Shown here: positions 1-6,905 of the stretch, in pieces
Position numbering within the stretch: position 1 is the first letter of the stretch
Layout: every line of letters starts with the position of its first letter
Program-made: the position numbers and the translations under genes
Notes under the pieces: model-generated
What the model was told of the DNA's origin: nothing
Seen by the model: only the letters and a program-made list of their open reading frames with translations
Databases searched by the model: none
Origin: CAYYNP01 sp964472545
GTDB taxonomy: Bacteria; Planctomycetota; Planctomycetia; Pirellulales; Thermoguttaceae
Assembly: GCA_964472545.1 (NCBI GenBank)
Contig: CAYYNP010000352.1
Coordinates: forward strand, 1 to 9,808
Reading direction: 5' to 3'
DNA: 9,808 nt

Positions 1-197
1 CGAATCCCTACAGCCACATCGATCGTCGACGGAGCCAGTCCCCTTTTTCGGGCTGCCGCACACTTTGCGTTTCTCCTGAGGTGCGAAGCCCCATGCTTGA
101 CGCCCTGCTGATCCCGCCGCTAGAATTCCAGCCGCAGCACGTGTCTGCGACGTCAAATGGCCCTGGTTTCTGACCGAGTGTAAATGGAGGTGTTGCC

Positions 198-1313
198 GTG
201 TCGGACAAGAAAGTCAACGTAGCGATGATCGGGCTGGGTTTCGGGGCGGAGTTTATCCCGATCTACCAGAAGCACCCCAACGCCAACATGTACGCCATTT
301 GCCGCCGCAACGAGGCGGAAATGAACAAGGTTGGCGACCAGTTCGGGATCGACACCCGCTACGCCGCCTACGACGACGTGCTGGCCGATCCGGCGGTCGA
401 CTTCGTGCACATCAACTCGCCGATCCCCGACCACGCCTGGATGTCGCTGCAGGCATTGAGGGCCGGCAAACACGTGATGTGTACCGTACCTATGGCCACC
501 ACGGTCGACGAATGCCGGCAGATCTGCGAGTTGGTCAAGGAAACCGGCCTGAAGTACATGATGGCCGAAACGGTCGTCTACAGCCGCGAGTTCCTGTTCA
601 TCAAGGAGATGTACGACAAGGGCGAACTGGGCAAAGTGCAGTATATGGCCGCCTCGCACCCGCAGGACATGGAAGGCTGGCCGGAATACTGGGAGCGGAT
701 GATCCCCATGCACTACGCCACCCACGTGGTGAGCCCCGTGCTGGGACTCGTCGACGGGCTGGCCGAGTACGTCACCTGCGTCGGCTCCGGAACGATCAAC
801 GAGCGGCTGGCCGAGAAGTCGGGCAACAGCTTTGCGGTCGAGTCGTGCCACATCAAGATCAAGGACTCCGACGTCGCCGCCCACATCTGGCGTTTTCTCT
901 TCGATACGGCCCGGCAGTATCGCGAGAGTTTCGATGTCTACGGCTCGAAGAAGAGCTTCGAATGGACGCTGGTCGAGGGCGAGGAGCACGTGCTGCACAC
1001 GGCGAAGAAACCCGAACCGGAGATCCCCGGCAAGGTCAGCGTGCCCGACTACGCCCATCTGCTGCCGGAGCCGATCCGCCCGTTTACGGGCACGATCCAG
1101 GACGCCGACCACCTCTCGTTCGTGCAAGGCGGCGGCCACGGCGGCTCGCACCCGCACCTGGTCAACGAGTTCGTCAGCGCGTTGATCGAAGACCGCGATC
1201 CGAAACCCAACGCCGTGACCAGCGCGAACTGGACCTGCGTGGGGATCCTGGCCCATGAGTCGGCCACCAAGGGCGGCGAGATCGTGCGGCTGCCGGAGTT
1301 TACGATCGAGTAG
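198..1313 (+). CDS. Gfo/Idh/MocA family oxidoreductase
   Basis: This 371-residue protein is probably a cytoplasmic NAD(P)-dependent oxidoreductase acting on a sugar or sugar-derived substrate, which cannot be named from sequence. The N-terminal Rossmann fold begins at residues 7-21 with the dinucleotide-binding loop GLGFGAEF. A second family landmark is INSPIPDHA near 72-80, followed by GKHVMC at 90-95. The C-terminal alpha/beta domain starts near 125 and carries MHYATH (171-176), where the family usually has its catalytic histidine, and a glycine/histidine-rich stretch (GGGHGGSHPH, 311-320) close to LVNEF. Length is typical. The usual EKP motif reads TVP at 96-98, so the conserved lysine is valine. 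I chose the GTG start because GGAGG (186-190) lies 7 bases before it and the product begins MSDKKVNVAMIG, as the fold requires. No signal peptide is visible. The next gene follows by 46 bp and is probably co-transcribed. Family call is secure; substrate is unknown. Confidence 0.93.
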   Translation: MSDKKVNVAMIGLGFGAEFIPIYQKHPNANMYAICRRNEAEMNKVGDQFGIDTRYAAYDDVLADPAVDFVHINSPIPDHAWMSLQALRAGKHVMCTVPMATTVDECRQICELVKETGLKYMMAETVVYSREFLFIKEMYDKGELGKVQYMAASHPQDMEGWPEYWERMIPMHYATHVVSPVLGLVDGLAEYVTCVGSGTINERLAEKSGNSFAVESCHIKIKDSDVAAHIWRFLFDTARQYRESFDVYGSKKSFEWTLVEGEEHVLHTAKKPEPEIPGKVSVPDYAHLLPEPIRPFTGTIQDADHLSFVQGGGHGGSHPHLVNEFVSALIEDRDPKPNAVTSANWTCVGILAHESATKGGEIVRLPEFTIE

Positions 1314-1359
1314 GCCGCAGGGCGCCGGGCACGAAGACACGCCGTAAAGGAGACCCGTG

Positions 1360-1770
1360 ATGGAGGCGGCACCGCAGCGAGGCTGGTGGGGACGCCACTG
1401 GAAATGGCTCGTTCCCACCGGCTGTCTGGGCGGCGTCGTTCTTTGCGCCGGATTCGTGACGATCCTCGTAACGGCCGTCTTCGGCTTGCTGAAGTCGTCC
1501 GAGCCGTACGAGCATGCCGTTGCGCAGGCCAAGGCACATTCAGCCGTCGAGAGTGCCTTGGGAGCGCCGCTGGAGGAAGGGACGTTCGTCACCGGGAACA
1601 TCAAGATCAGCGGTGCGTCGGGCCAAGCCGATATGGCCATTCCGATCTCCGGCCCTGGCGGCGACGGCACGATCTACGTCATCGCCACGAGAACGGCTGG
1701 CCAATGGGCGTATGCAACGCTCGTCGTCGAAATCGAAGAAACCGACGAGAGAATCGACTTGCTAGAGTAG
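1360..1770 (+). CDS. Small membrane protein with Coa1-like domain
   Basis: This is a 136-residue protein with one transmembrane segment (about residues 18-44, GCLGGVVLCAGFVTILVTAVFG) preceded by a short basic, tryptophan-rich N-terminus, so the C-terminal domain probably lies outside the cytoplasm. That domain (about 46-133) has the pattern of bacterial proteins assigned to the Coa1/Tim21 family: YEHAVAQAKAH, ALGAPLEEG, GNIKISGASGQADMAIPISGP, then GTIYVIATR and LVVEIEETDERIDLL. Mitochondrial Coa1 helps assemble cytochrome c oxidase, but the bacterial members are grouped by fold and their role is largely untested. Two adjacent starts exist, GTG at 1357 and ATG at 1360; I prefer ATG because the ribosome site AAGGAG (1347-1352) lies 7 bases before it. 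It probably shares a transcript with the oxidoreductase upstream. It converges on ferrochelatase with 72 bp between the stops. Confidence 0.8.
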   Translation: MEAAPQRGWWGRHWKWLVPTGCLGGVVLCAGFVTILVTAVFGLLKSSEPYEHAVAQAKAHSAVESALGAPLEEGTFVTGNIKISGASGQADMAIPISGPGGDGTIYVIATRTAGQWAYATLVVEIEETDERIDLLE

Positions 1771-1822
1771 ACCCGCCGGCGACGGCAGACATGTTGGCAG
1801 CCGATGATCCTGCATCTTCGGG

Positions 1823-1839
1823 CGCGACCACCGGTCGCG
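1823..1839. terminator. Candidate bidirectional terminator hairpin
   Basis: A perfect 7-bp stem (CGCGACC / GGTCGCG) with a 3-base loop lies in the 72-bp gap between the convergent Coa1-like gene and ferrochelatase. On the plus strand it is followed by GCTTTA, only a weak U-tract; on the minus strand no T-run follows. Position suits a shared terminator, but it lacks the U-tract of a classic intrinsic one. Confidence 0.35.
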
Positions 1840-1842
1840 GCT

Positions 1843-2859
1843 TTATCGGGGACAACATCCCGTCGGGCAGTCGTCCGGTGACGGGCCGTGAGCGCCGAGA
1901 GTCAAACGCTGGGGATTCGGATCTGTCCGTTCGGCCACCAGTTCGACGATCATCTGCACGAACCGCGGGTGGCAGCCCACCACGGCCGAACGGACCATGT
2001 TCAGCCCGATTTCCTCGCAAACGCCCCGGGCGACCACGTCGAGGTCGTAGACAAGTTCCATGTTCTCGGCCAGGAAGCCGACGGGCACGACGACTACGTC
2101 GCGGATGTCTGATTGCCGGGGCAACTCGCGAAGATAGTCCCCAACGTCGGGCTCCAACCACGGTTGCGAAGGCGGGCCGCTGCGGCTTTGATAGACCAGC
2201 GTCCAGTCGGACGCCGGAACGGCGGATTGCAATGCCCGGTCGGAGATCAGCGAGCAAGCCTCGTGAAGCTGCTCCCGATAGGGGCAACTCTCGGCCATTG
2301 CCACCGGCAGGCTGTGGGCCGTGAAGACAAGCTGCGCCGCCTCACGACGCTCCTCGGGCAACTCCTCGAACGCCGCCGCCACCCGCTCGGCCATCGGTTC
2401 GATGAAGCCGGGGTGGTTGTAGAAGAGGCGGAGCTTATCGATCGGCGGGGCCGCATCGCCCACTTCCTGCCGCGCCGCCTCGATTTCGTCGCGATACTTC
2501 CGGCAGGAGGAATAAGACCCAAAGGCCGAGGTGGCAAACGCCAAGGCCCGCCCCACGCCGTCTTCGGCCATCTGCTGCACAGCGTCGGTTAGCAGCGGAT
2601 GCCAGTGGAGATTGCCCCAGTAGACGGCCAGGCTACGGTCTTGCCCTCGCAAGTGGTTGACCACCGCCGCCAGCAGGGCCCGATTCTCGGCATTCAGCGG
2701 GCTGACGCCGTCGAATAACTCGTAGTGCCGGGCAACCGCGGCCAGCCGCTGCGGGGGCACGTTCTTGCCACGGACGACGTTCTCGAGAAACGGCATCACG
2801 TCGTCCGGACCCTCCGGACCACCGTAGGAGACCAGCAGCAGGGCGTCGTAGGAAGCCAT
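1843..2859 (-). CDS. hemH: Ferrochelatase
   Basis: This 338-residue enzyme inserts ferrous iron into a porphyrin, the last or next-to-last step of heme synthesis. Its opening, YDALLLVSYGGPEGPDDVMPFLENV (residues 4-28), resembles the actinobacterial type, whose members use coproporphyrin III (also called CpfC), so the substrate here may be coproporphyrin rather than protoporphyrin. Landmarks: GVSPLNAENR (51-60), TSAFGSYSSCRKYR (110-123), FTAHSLP with the expected metal-site histidine 182, YQSRSGP (223-229) and GFLAENMELVYDLD (261-274) with the expected glutamate at 268. Cys119 plus three C-terminal cysteines (331, 335, 336) match the layout of [2Fe-2S] ferrochelatases. I chose the ATG at 2859 because the product then begins at the family N-terminus; in-frame extension upstream would run through a tRNA gene. 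No Shine-Dalgarno sequence precedes it; a 10-bp hairpin ends 8 bases before the start. It lies 60 bp after tRNA-Glu on the same strand. Confidence 0.95.
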   Translation of the reverse strand: MASYDALLLVSYGGPEGPDDVMPFLENVVRGKNVPPQRLAAVARHYELFDGVSPLNAENRALLAAVVNHLRGQDRSLAVYWGNLHWHPLLTDAVQQMAEDGVGRALAFATSAFGSYSSCRKYRDEIEAARQEVGDAAPPIDKLRLFYNHPGFIEPMAERVAAAFEELPEERREAAQLVFTAHSLPVAMAESCPYREQLHEACSLISDRALQSAVPASDWTLVYQSRSGPPSQPWLEPDVGDYLRELPRQSDIRDVVVVPVGFLAENMELVYDLDVVARGVCEEIGLNMVRSAVVGCHPRFVQMIVELVAERTDPNPQRLTLGAHGPSPDDCPTGCCPR

Positions 2860-2867
2860 TAGCAGAA

Positions 2868-2890
2868 CGGACAGGCCAACGGCCTGTCCG
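2868..2890 (-). promoter_or_regulatory. Perfect hairpin in the ferrochelatase leader
   Basis: CGGACAGGCC and GGCCTGTCCG form a perfect 10-bp stem around a 3-base loop. It lies between the tRNA-Glu 3' end and ferrochelatase, its near edge 8 bases from the start codon, just where a ribosome binding site would sit. No T-run follows on either strand, so it is not a normal intrinsic terminator. It could be a translational control hairpin, an mRNA end protecting against tRNA-processing nucleases, or a dispersed palindromic repeat. The stem is seen; the role is inferred. Confidence 0.5.
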
Positions 2891-2919
2891 GCGGGTCCGC
2901 ATCGAAGATGGAAAAAAGG

Positions 2920-2993
2920 TGACCCCGACGGGATTTGAACCCGTGCTGCAGGCTTGAAAGGCCTGTGTCCTGACCAGGCTAGACGACGGGGCC
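2920..2993 (-). tRNA. tRNA-Glu (anticodon UUC)
   Basis: A full cloverleaf folds on the minus strand. The acceptor stem is GGCCCCG paired with CGGGGTC, with one G-T pair, and discriminator A at 2920. The anticodon stem CAGGC/GCCTG encloses the loop CTTTCAA with anticodon TTC at 2958-2956. The T arm is ACGGG/CCCGT around TTCAAAT. This is a typical glutamate tRNA. The 3' CCA is not encoded: the bases after the discriminator are CCT, starting a run of six T (2917-2912) that could help end transcription. Besides translation, glutamyl-tRNA is the precursor of 5-aminolevulinate in the C5 heme pathway, which makes its place 60 bp before ferrochelatase notable. Confidence 0.97.
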
Positions 2994-3032
2994 ACGTGTT
3001 CGGCTCGCCCGGGAGCGAAGGCCGAAGGGCCT

Positions 3033-3062
3033 TGTATAGCCTGGACTCGACGGTGGCGTCAA
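3033..3062 (-). promoter_or_regulatory. Sigma70-like promoter for tRNA-Glu (and perhaps hemH)
   Basis: Read on the minus strand, TTGACG (3062-3057) matches the -35 consensus at five of six bases, and TATACA (3038-3033) resembles a -10 box after an 18-base spacer. Transcription would begin near 3026, leaving a leader of about 30 bases before the mature tRNA 5' end. No other promoter is evident in the 60 bp between tRNA and ferrochelatase, so this promoter may serve both. A short inverted repeat, AAGGCC/GGCCTT (3018-3033), touches the -10 box. Confidence 0.5.
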
Positions 3063-3193
3063 GGGGGGACCTTCTGGAAATGGGGCGGGTCTTAGGGCAG
3101 TAGCCGTCAGCAGTGGCAGCCAGGCGGCGGCCGACCTCCCGGCGGCCCGTGCAACGCCCCCCGCGAGCCACCTTTGGCGAATGGGAAGGCGAT

Positions 3194-4759
3194 CTACCGT
3201 TCTTCTGCGTCGTCCCCGCCGTTACGGGTGAACAACGCACGCATCCGATCCGCATCGAGCGGCCGCCGTAGCGGCCGAACCGATCCGTCGCAGAAGGCGG
3301 CCAGCACTTCGCGCTCGAAGGGCCCCGACAGCCCGGCCAGCGGCTGCTTCGGATCGAACGGCAGGTCTGCCGGCTTGGTCCACACGGTGGCGTGTTCGTC
3401 GTCGGCCAACAACACCAGGATCGTCCGGTGCGGACCGTCGCTAATCTCGGAAAACGCTACCCCCCGTTGGCCGGGGAAGACGGTGGCTTCTCCCACGGGT
3501 AGGAGGAACGATGTGATCCCCTTCTTCGGCGACATCGACTCCGGCGATCGGTAGACGTACGGCATCCGCTCGATCAGCGTGCGGTTGTGGGGACTGTCCC
3601 AGGGCTCGTCGAGATGGAATTGCCCGTACAGCGTCTTCTGCCCCAGGTGTGGCAGGAGGTGTACCCGCCAGCTCAGCAGCGGTTTGCCGTCGGCGTCGTA
3701 GTTGGCCGGGCACGGGAGACCTTCGTGTTGCTCATGGTAGGCGTGCATTGCCACGCCGATCTGCTTGAGGTTGTTCAGCGTCATCGAACGCCGCGCTGCG
3801 GCCCGGGCCCTCACAATCGGCACCTTCACGGTCGAGATCACCGCCGGCACGCCGCCGTTTCTCTCGTTGAGTTCGAGCACGAGATGATTGCCCTGGACCT
3901 TTGGCGTGAGTGCCTTGGCCAGTTCGCCGAACTGCGGGAAGAACTGCTGTACGTCCTTCATTCCGCCGACCATCCGCAGGAGCCGTTGCCAACGCTCGCA
4001 GAGGGCCGTTGCCGCGGAGCCGTCCTCCGACTGGATCACGATTCGTAGCGACGTCTGCGGGGCTCCGTCGATCCCCACGGCTGCCCAGAGCAGCCCTCGC
4101 GTGACCACGCTGCTAGGGCCGCCGCCAAATTCCTCGGGCAACTCGGGCATCATTTCTTCGACCACGCGGCGCGTGTGCCCCGGGGGCAGCAGCAGCGCCT
4201 GCGCCGTTGTGTCGCCGGCCGCACGAAACGCCGCGGCCAATTCCGGACGCGGGTCGGGCTCAAGCGCCTGCAGCCTCTCGATCGTTTGACGGCTGCCGAC
4301 GCACAGCATGTTGCCGAACCGCTTCGACTCGGCGAACGTCCGCCGGTCGAACTGCCGGAGCGTAGCGGTCAGCGTTTCCAGATCCGCCCCGTCGGAAAGG
4401 GGCACTGCGGCAAACACCAGGTTGTCGTCGTCAAGCGGCCCGGCGACCGTCACAATGAAATACACCTCGCGCCCGCCGGCGCGGCGAAAGGCGTCGAGTA
4501 CGAGGTCGGCTCCTGCGGCCTCCGCAACGGCCTCCGGCTCGACCTCGGGAATCAACTCGGCGACCTTCTCCATAAGCGACTTCACCGATACCCGCGTGAG
4601 GTCGACGTGGACCACCGCCAAGGCGAGTTCGTCCAACAGCGGGGCGATCAAACGCGCCCTGCCGTCCGGGTCGAACGGCTCGGCGGTTCGGGCGACGCCG
4701 GCGACCGAAACCACGGACAGCAGGGCCGAAAGGAGCGTACGGTGGGCGAAAGGACGCAT
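3194..4759 (-). CDS. Exported DUF1559-domain protein
   Basis: This 521-residue protein of unknown function begins with a signal peptide (MRPFAHRTLLSALLSVVSVAG, cut near residues 24-26), so it is probably exported. Residues 30-315 form a large alpha/beta region I cannot name, with repeated statements such as REVYFIVTVAGP (97-108) and RFGNMLCVGSR (147-157). The C-terminal part (about 319-500) is the DUF1559 region known from planctomycetes: RRSMTLNNLKQIGVAMHAYH (323-342), LSWRVHLLPHLGQ (362-374), EPWDSPHN (385-392), and AAFCDGSVRPL (487-497). Unlike most DUF1559 proteins it has no prepilin-type N-terminus, so the domain is carried by a secreted protein rather than a pseudopilin. GGAG lies 7-8 bases before the ATG. 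It is the last gene of the sigma factor operon, 35 bp after the previous gene, and may be part of the response that the sigma factor controls. Confidence 0.85.
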   Translation of the reverse strand: MRPFAHRTLLSALLSVVSVAGVARTAEPFDPDGRARLIAPLLDELALAVVHVDLTRVSVKSLMEKVAELIPEVEPEAVAEAAGADLVLDAFRRAGGREVYFIVTVAGPLDDDNLVFAAVPLSDGADLETLTATLRQFDRRTFAESKRFGNMLCVGSRQTIERLQALEPDPRPELAAAFRAAGDTTAQALLLPPGHTRRVVEEMMPELPEEFGGGPSSVVTRGLLWAAVGIDGAPQTSLRIVIQSEDGSAATALCERWQRLLRMVGGMKDVQQFFPQFGELAKALTPKVQGNHLVLELNERNGGVPAVISTVKVPIVRARAAARRSMTLNNLKQIGVAMHAYHEQHEGLPCPANYDADGKPLLSWRVHLLPHLGQKTLYGQFHLDEPWDSPHNRTLIERMPYVYRSPESMSPKKGITSFLLPVGEATVFPGQRGVAFSEISDGPHRTILVLLADDEHATVWTKPADLPFDPKQPLAGLSGPFEREVLAAFCDGSVRPLRRPLDADRMRALFTRNGGDDAEER

Positions 4760-4794
4760 TACGATTCTCCGGATTTCGGGGGGATGGGCGGTTC

Positions 4795-6219
4795 CTACTT
4801 GCGGATGCGGATCACGTAGCGAAGGCCGTGATCGCGCTGGCGCTTTTCCGGTGGGGCGAGCGACTCCAGCACGGCCGTATCACCCTTAAGCGAATAGGAA
4901 AACGGTTTGCCGTGGACCGGATCGATCGGCACGGGCACGGTTTGAATGTCACTGAGTTCCTCCGGCAACTTGCCGTCGTGGGCCGCGGCGTAGATCCTCA
5001 AGGCTTCGATCACCTGCAACACGGCCACCGTGCGATCGCCCCGGGCAACGGCGAAGCGTACCGACCCAATGGCAGGCAGCAACATCGAGGCGATCGGCAC
5101 CACTTCCCGCTGCAAGACCTCGGTGCGTATGTGCTCGTCGGCCGCCAGCAGCCCCTCGCGAGCCTGCCAGTAGGGCGCGTGGAACCACTTGAACGTGCGG
5201 TCGCGGGCTTCGCGATAGACCAGCAGCGAGTAGATCATCACCACCTGGGCCACCGGCATCGCCTCGACCTCTTCGGCCGAGCGGCCCGATTCGATCAGGT
5301 AACGCCGGGCCATCGGGTATCCGCGAATCGCCATGCCGGTGGCCAGCATCCGGCCTTGCCACGCCGGCACCTGCTCGCCCGACCACTCCGTAAGGTGAGC
5401 GGTCAACTCGTCGAGAAACACCCGCCAGTGTTCTACCGAGCGGGGCATCTTCTCCACCTCTTCGAGTTGGGGAAACATCAACATCATCAGGTTCGTTTCC
5501 ATCTCCACGGCCGGACGGATGTCGACCAGCGGATCGGGCAGCGCGGCCAGAGCCCAATAGAGGTTTGGCGCGCCGGGCTGCTGGATCAACTCCTCGACCT
5601 GTTTGGCCATCACGCCGCTGATCGCGATGCCCACCAGCCCGCTGACCAGCGTGCGGCCCGTGCCGATATGGCGTCCCAAGGCGTGGCCTTGTTGCAGCGT
5701 GCGGATGGCGTCGTCGAACTTCCCTTGGGCGATCTGCAGCCGGGTCTTTAGCGCGATCAGGCGAGCAAAGGACCGCGCTTTCTGCACCTCCGGCAACAGC
5801 AGCGAGATGGGATCGGTCTCGCCGAGCGGAAGTTGCCAATCGCAATCGGTGCGCAGGGTCGCCAGACGGAGGTATTCGAAGACGTCTCCCTGCGTTTGCA
5901 GCACGTTCTCGACTTCCTCCAGCGGGAGTTCGGCCAGCGGCACGTCCAGCCAATCGGCAATCTTCTCTTCGGCTTCCTCCCACCCCTCCGGGTCCGGCAC
6001 CAGGCCGATCCTGTTGTAGAACAAGGCCGCGTTGCCCGGGCGAAGGTCGAGCACGGGCGGCAACAACCGATAACGCAGGGCTTCGGTCGGTTCGGCGGCC
6101 GGGCTGAGCGTCAATTCAATTGTCTCCGGCGAGTCGTCTTCGGCATCGGCGGCAGCAGCGGGGACCACTTGCAGCAGGATAGCCAGTAGGCAGAACGCGT
6201 ACGGGAAGAATCGTCTCAT
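4795..6219 (-). CDS. Exported protein of unknown function, third gene of sigma operon
   Basis: I do not recognise a characterised homologue for this 474-residue protein. It opens with a clear signal peptide (MRRFFPYAFCLLAILLQVVPAAA, probable cut near residue 24), so it is probably periplasmic or surface-located. The body is mostly helical: an acidic segment (77-110, EGWEEAEEKIADWLDVPLAE), a helix pair resembling a TPR unit (150-183, ending in GKFDDAIRTLQQGHALGR), and further helices to about 380. The C-terminal part (about 395-455) contains ALRIYAAAHDGKLPEEL and VPIDPVHGKPFSYSL, the pattern found at the C-terminus of many planctomycete proteins and reminiscent of pseudopilin C-termini. The ATG overlaps the stop of the anti-sigma candidate (ATGA), and GGAG lies 7 bases before it inside that gene, suggesting translational coupling. 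The DUF1559 gene follows 35 bp later. Confidence 0.85.
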   Translation of the reverse strand: MRRFFPYAFCLLAILLQVVPAAAADAEDDSPETIELTLSPAAEPTEALRYRLLPPVLDLRPGNAALFYNRIGLVPDPEGWEEAEEKIADWLDVPLAELPLEEVENVLQTQGDVFEYLRLATLRTDCDWQLPLGETDPISLLLPEVQKARSFARLIALKTRLQIAQGKFDDAIRTLQQGHALGRHIGTGRTLVSGLVGIAISGVMAKQVEELIQQPGAPNLYWALAALPDPLVDIRPAVEMETNLMMLMFPQLEEVEKMPRSVEHWRVFLDELTAHLTEWSGEQVPAWQGRMLATGMAIRGYPMARRYLIESGRSAEEVEAMPVAQVVMIYSLLVYREARDRTFKWFHAPYWQAREGLLAADEHIRTEVLQREVVPIASMLLPAIGSVRFAVARGDRTVAVLQVIEALRIYAAAHDGKLPEELSDIQTVPVPIDPVHGKPFSYSLKGDTAVLESLAPPEKRQRDHGLRYVIRIRK

Positions 6220-6905
6220 GAGTCGGCTCCACGACGGAAGAGGGTGAAGATAGCCGGCGGCCGCGGCGACGACTCGTCGGCCTTTGGGCCGTCGAGCATC
6301 TCGTGCAGCAGTTGCCGGTGGGAAATCGGGGCGTCGATCTGCCCCGTGTTGCTCCCCACGCTACGCGTTGGCGGCGACGGCGAAGCGATCGTTGCCGTCA
6401 GGGCGTCGTTGAGCATTCGCCGGTGAGACGCGATGCCGAGCGAGCCGGTAATCGAATTCAGTTGCAGCCGCCCCAGTCCGATCGACGCGAGTAAGCCAGG
6501 ACGGGGCGCCGTGTGAGTTGTCTCTGCCGGAAGGTCCGTCGCCCGTCCGCCGGGATCGTTCGGCTTGGCCACGCCGTCGTTCGGCTGCCGACTGTCCGGC
6601 GAGTCGTCTCGCGACACCTCCACATGCTGGACGACAATTCGTTCGGCGATCTGTGGACCGGGCCGCGTCAGCAATAGCACCAACAGGCTGGCGGCTGCTG
6701 CCGTCATGGTCGCCGCCGAAGCCGGCCAAGCCCAGCGGCCCAACCTTCCCGTCGTCCCGGCAGGGGCAACCGAGGCCCGGCCGGCCTCGAACATCAGCCG
6801 GTCCCGCTCGGCACGATCGTCGACTTGACCGGCCCGCGGCACCAACGCCGCCAGTCGAGCCTCGATCGATTTCAGCCCTTGATCGTGTTCTGGCGATTCG
6901 GACAT
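6216..6905 (-). CDS. Probable membrane-bound anti-sigma factor
   Basis: This 229-residue protein is encoded directly after, and overlapping by 34 bp, the ECF sigma factor, the usual place for its anti-sigma factor. The N-terminal part (1-58) is cytoplasmic and helical (LKSIEARLAALVP, 11-23; RAERDRLMFEAGRASVAP, 31-48). One transmembrane segment follows (about 60-80, ending AASLLVLLL), then an extracytoplasmic tail rich in Pro, Asp, Ser and Thr. It has no cysteine at all, so it cannot be a zinc-binding (ZAS) anti-sigma factor. The tail carries a short motif twice: SHRRMLNDAL (160-169) and SHRQLLHEML (195-204). The ATG at 6905 is preceded by GGAGG with 4 bases between; an in-frame extension upstream would run through the sigma gene in another frame and is rejected. 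Anti-sigma function is inferred from position and topology, not from a recognised domain. Confidence 0.75.
   Translation of the reverse strand: MSESPEHDQGLKSIEARLAALVPRAGQVDDRAERDRLMFEAGRASVAPAGTTGRLGRWAWPASAATMTAAAASLLVLLLTRPGPQIAERIVVQHVEVSRDDSPDSRQPNDGVAKPNDPGGRATDLPAETTHTAPRPGLLASIGLGRLQLNSITGSLGIASHRRMLNDALTATIASPSPPTRSVGSNTGQIDAPISHRQLLHEMLDGPKADESSPRPPAIFTLFRRGADS

Noticed and set aside
91..171. 26-codon open frame on the plus strand before the oxidoreductase
   Set aside because: No ribosome site and no recognisable sequence; too short to support as a gene.
153..1670. 505-residue open frame on the minus strand
   Set aside because: It runs antisense to the oxidoreductase and the Coa1-like gene, both with clear families and ribosome sites. 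Its composition (Val, Asp, Gly, His, Arg in monotonous runs) is that of a shadow produced by GC-rich third positions.
2860..3255. In-frame upstream extension of ferrochelatase to 470 residues
   Set aside because: The extension crosses tRNA-Glu and its promoter, and the family N-terminus begins at the ATG at 2859.
4828..5751. 307-residue open frame on the plus strand
   Set aside because: Antisense shadow of the exported protein at 4795-6219; His/Arg/Gln-rich, no ribosome site, no recognisable domain.
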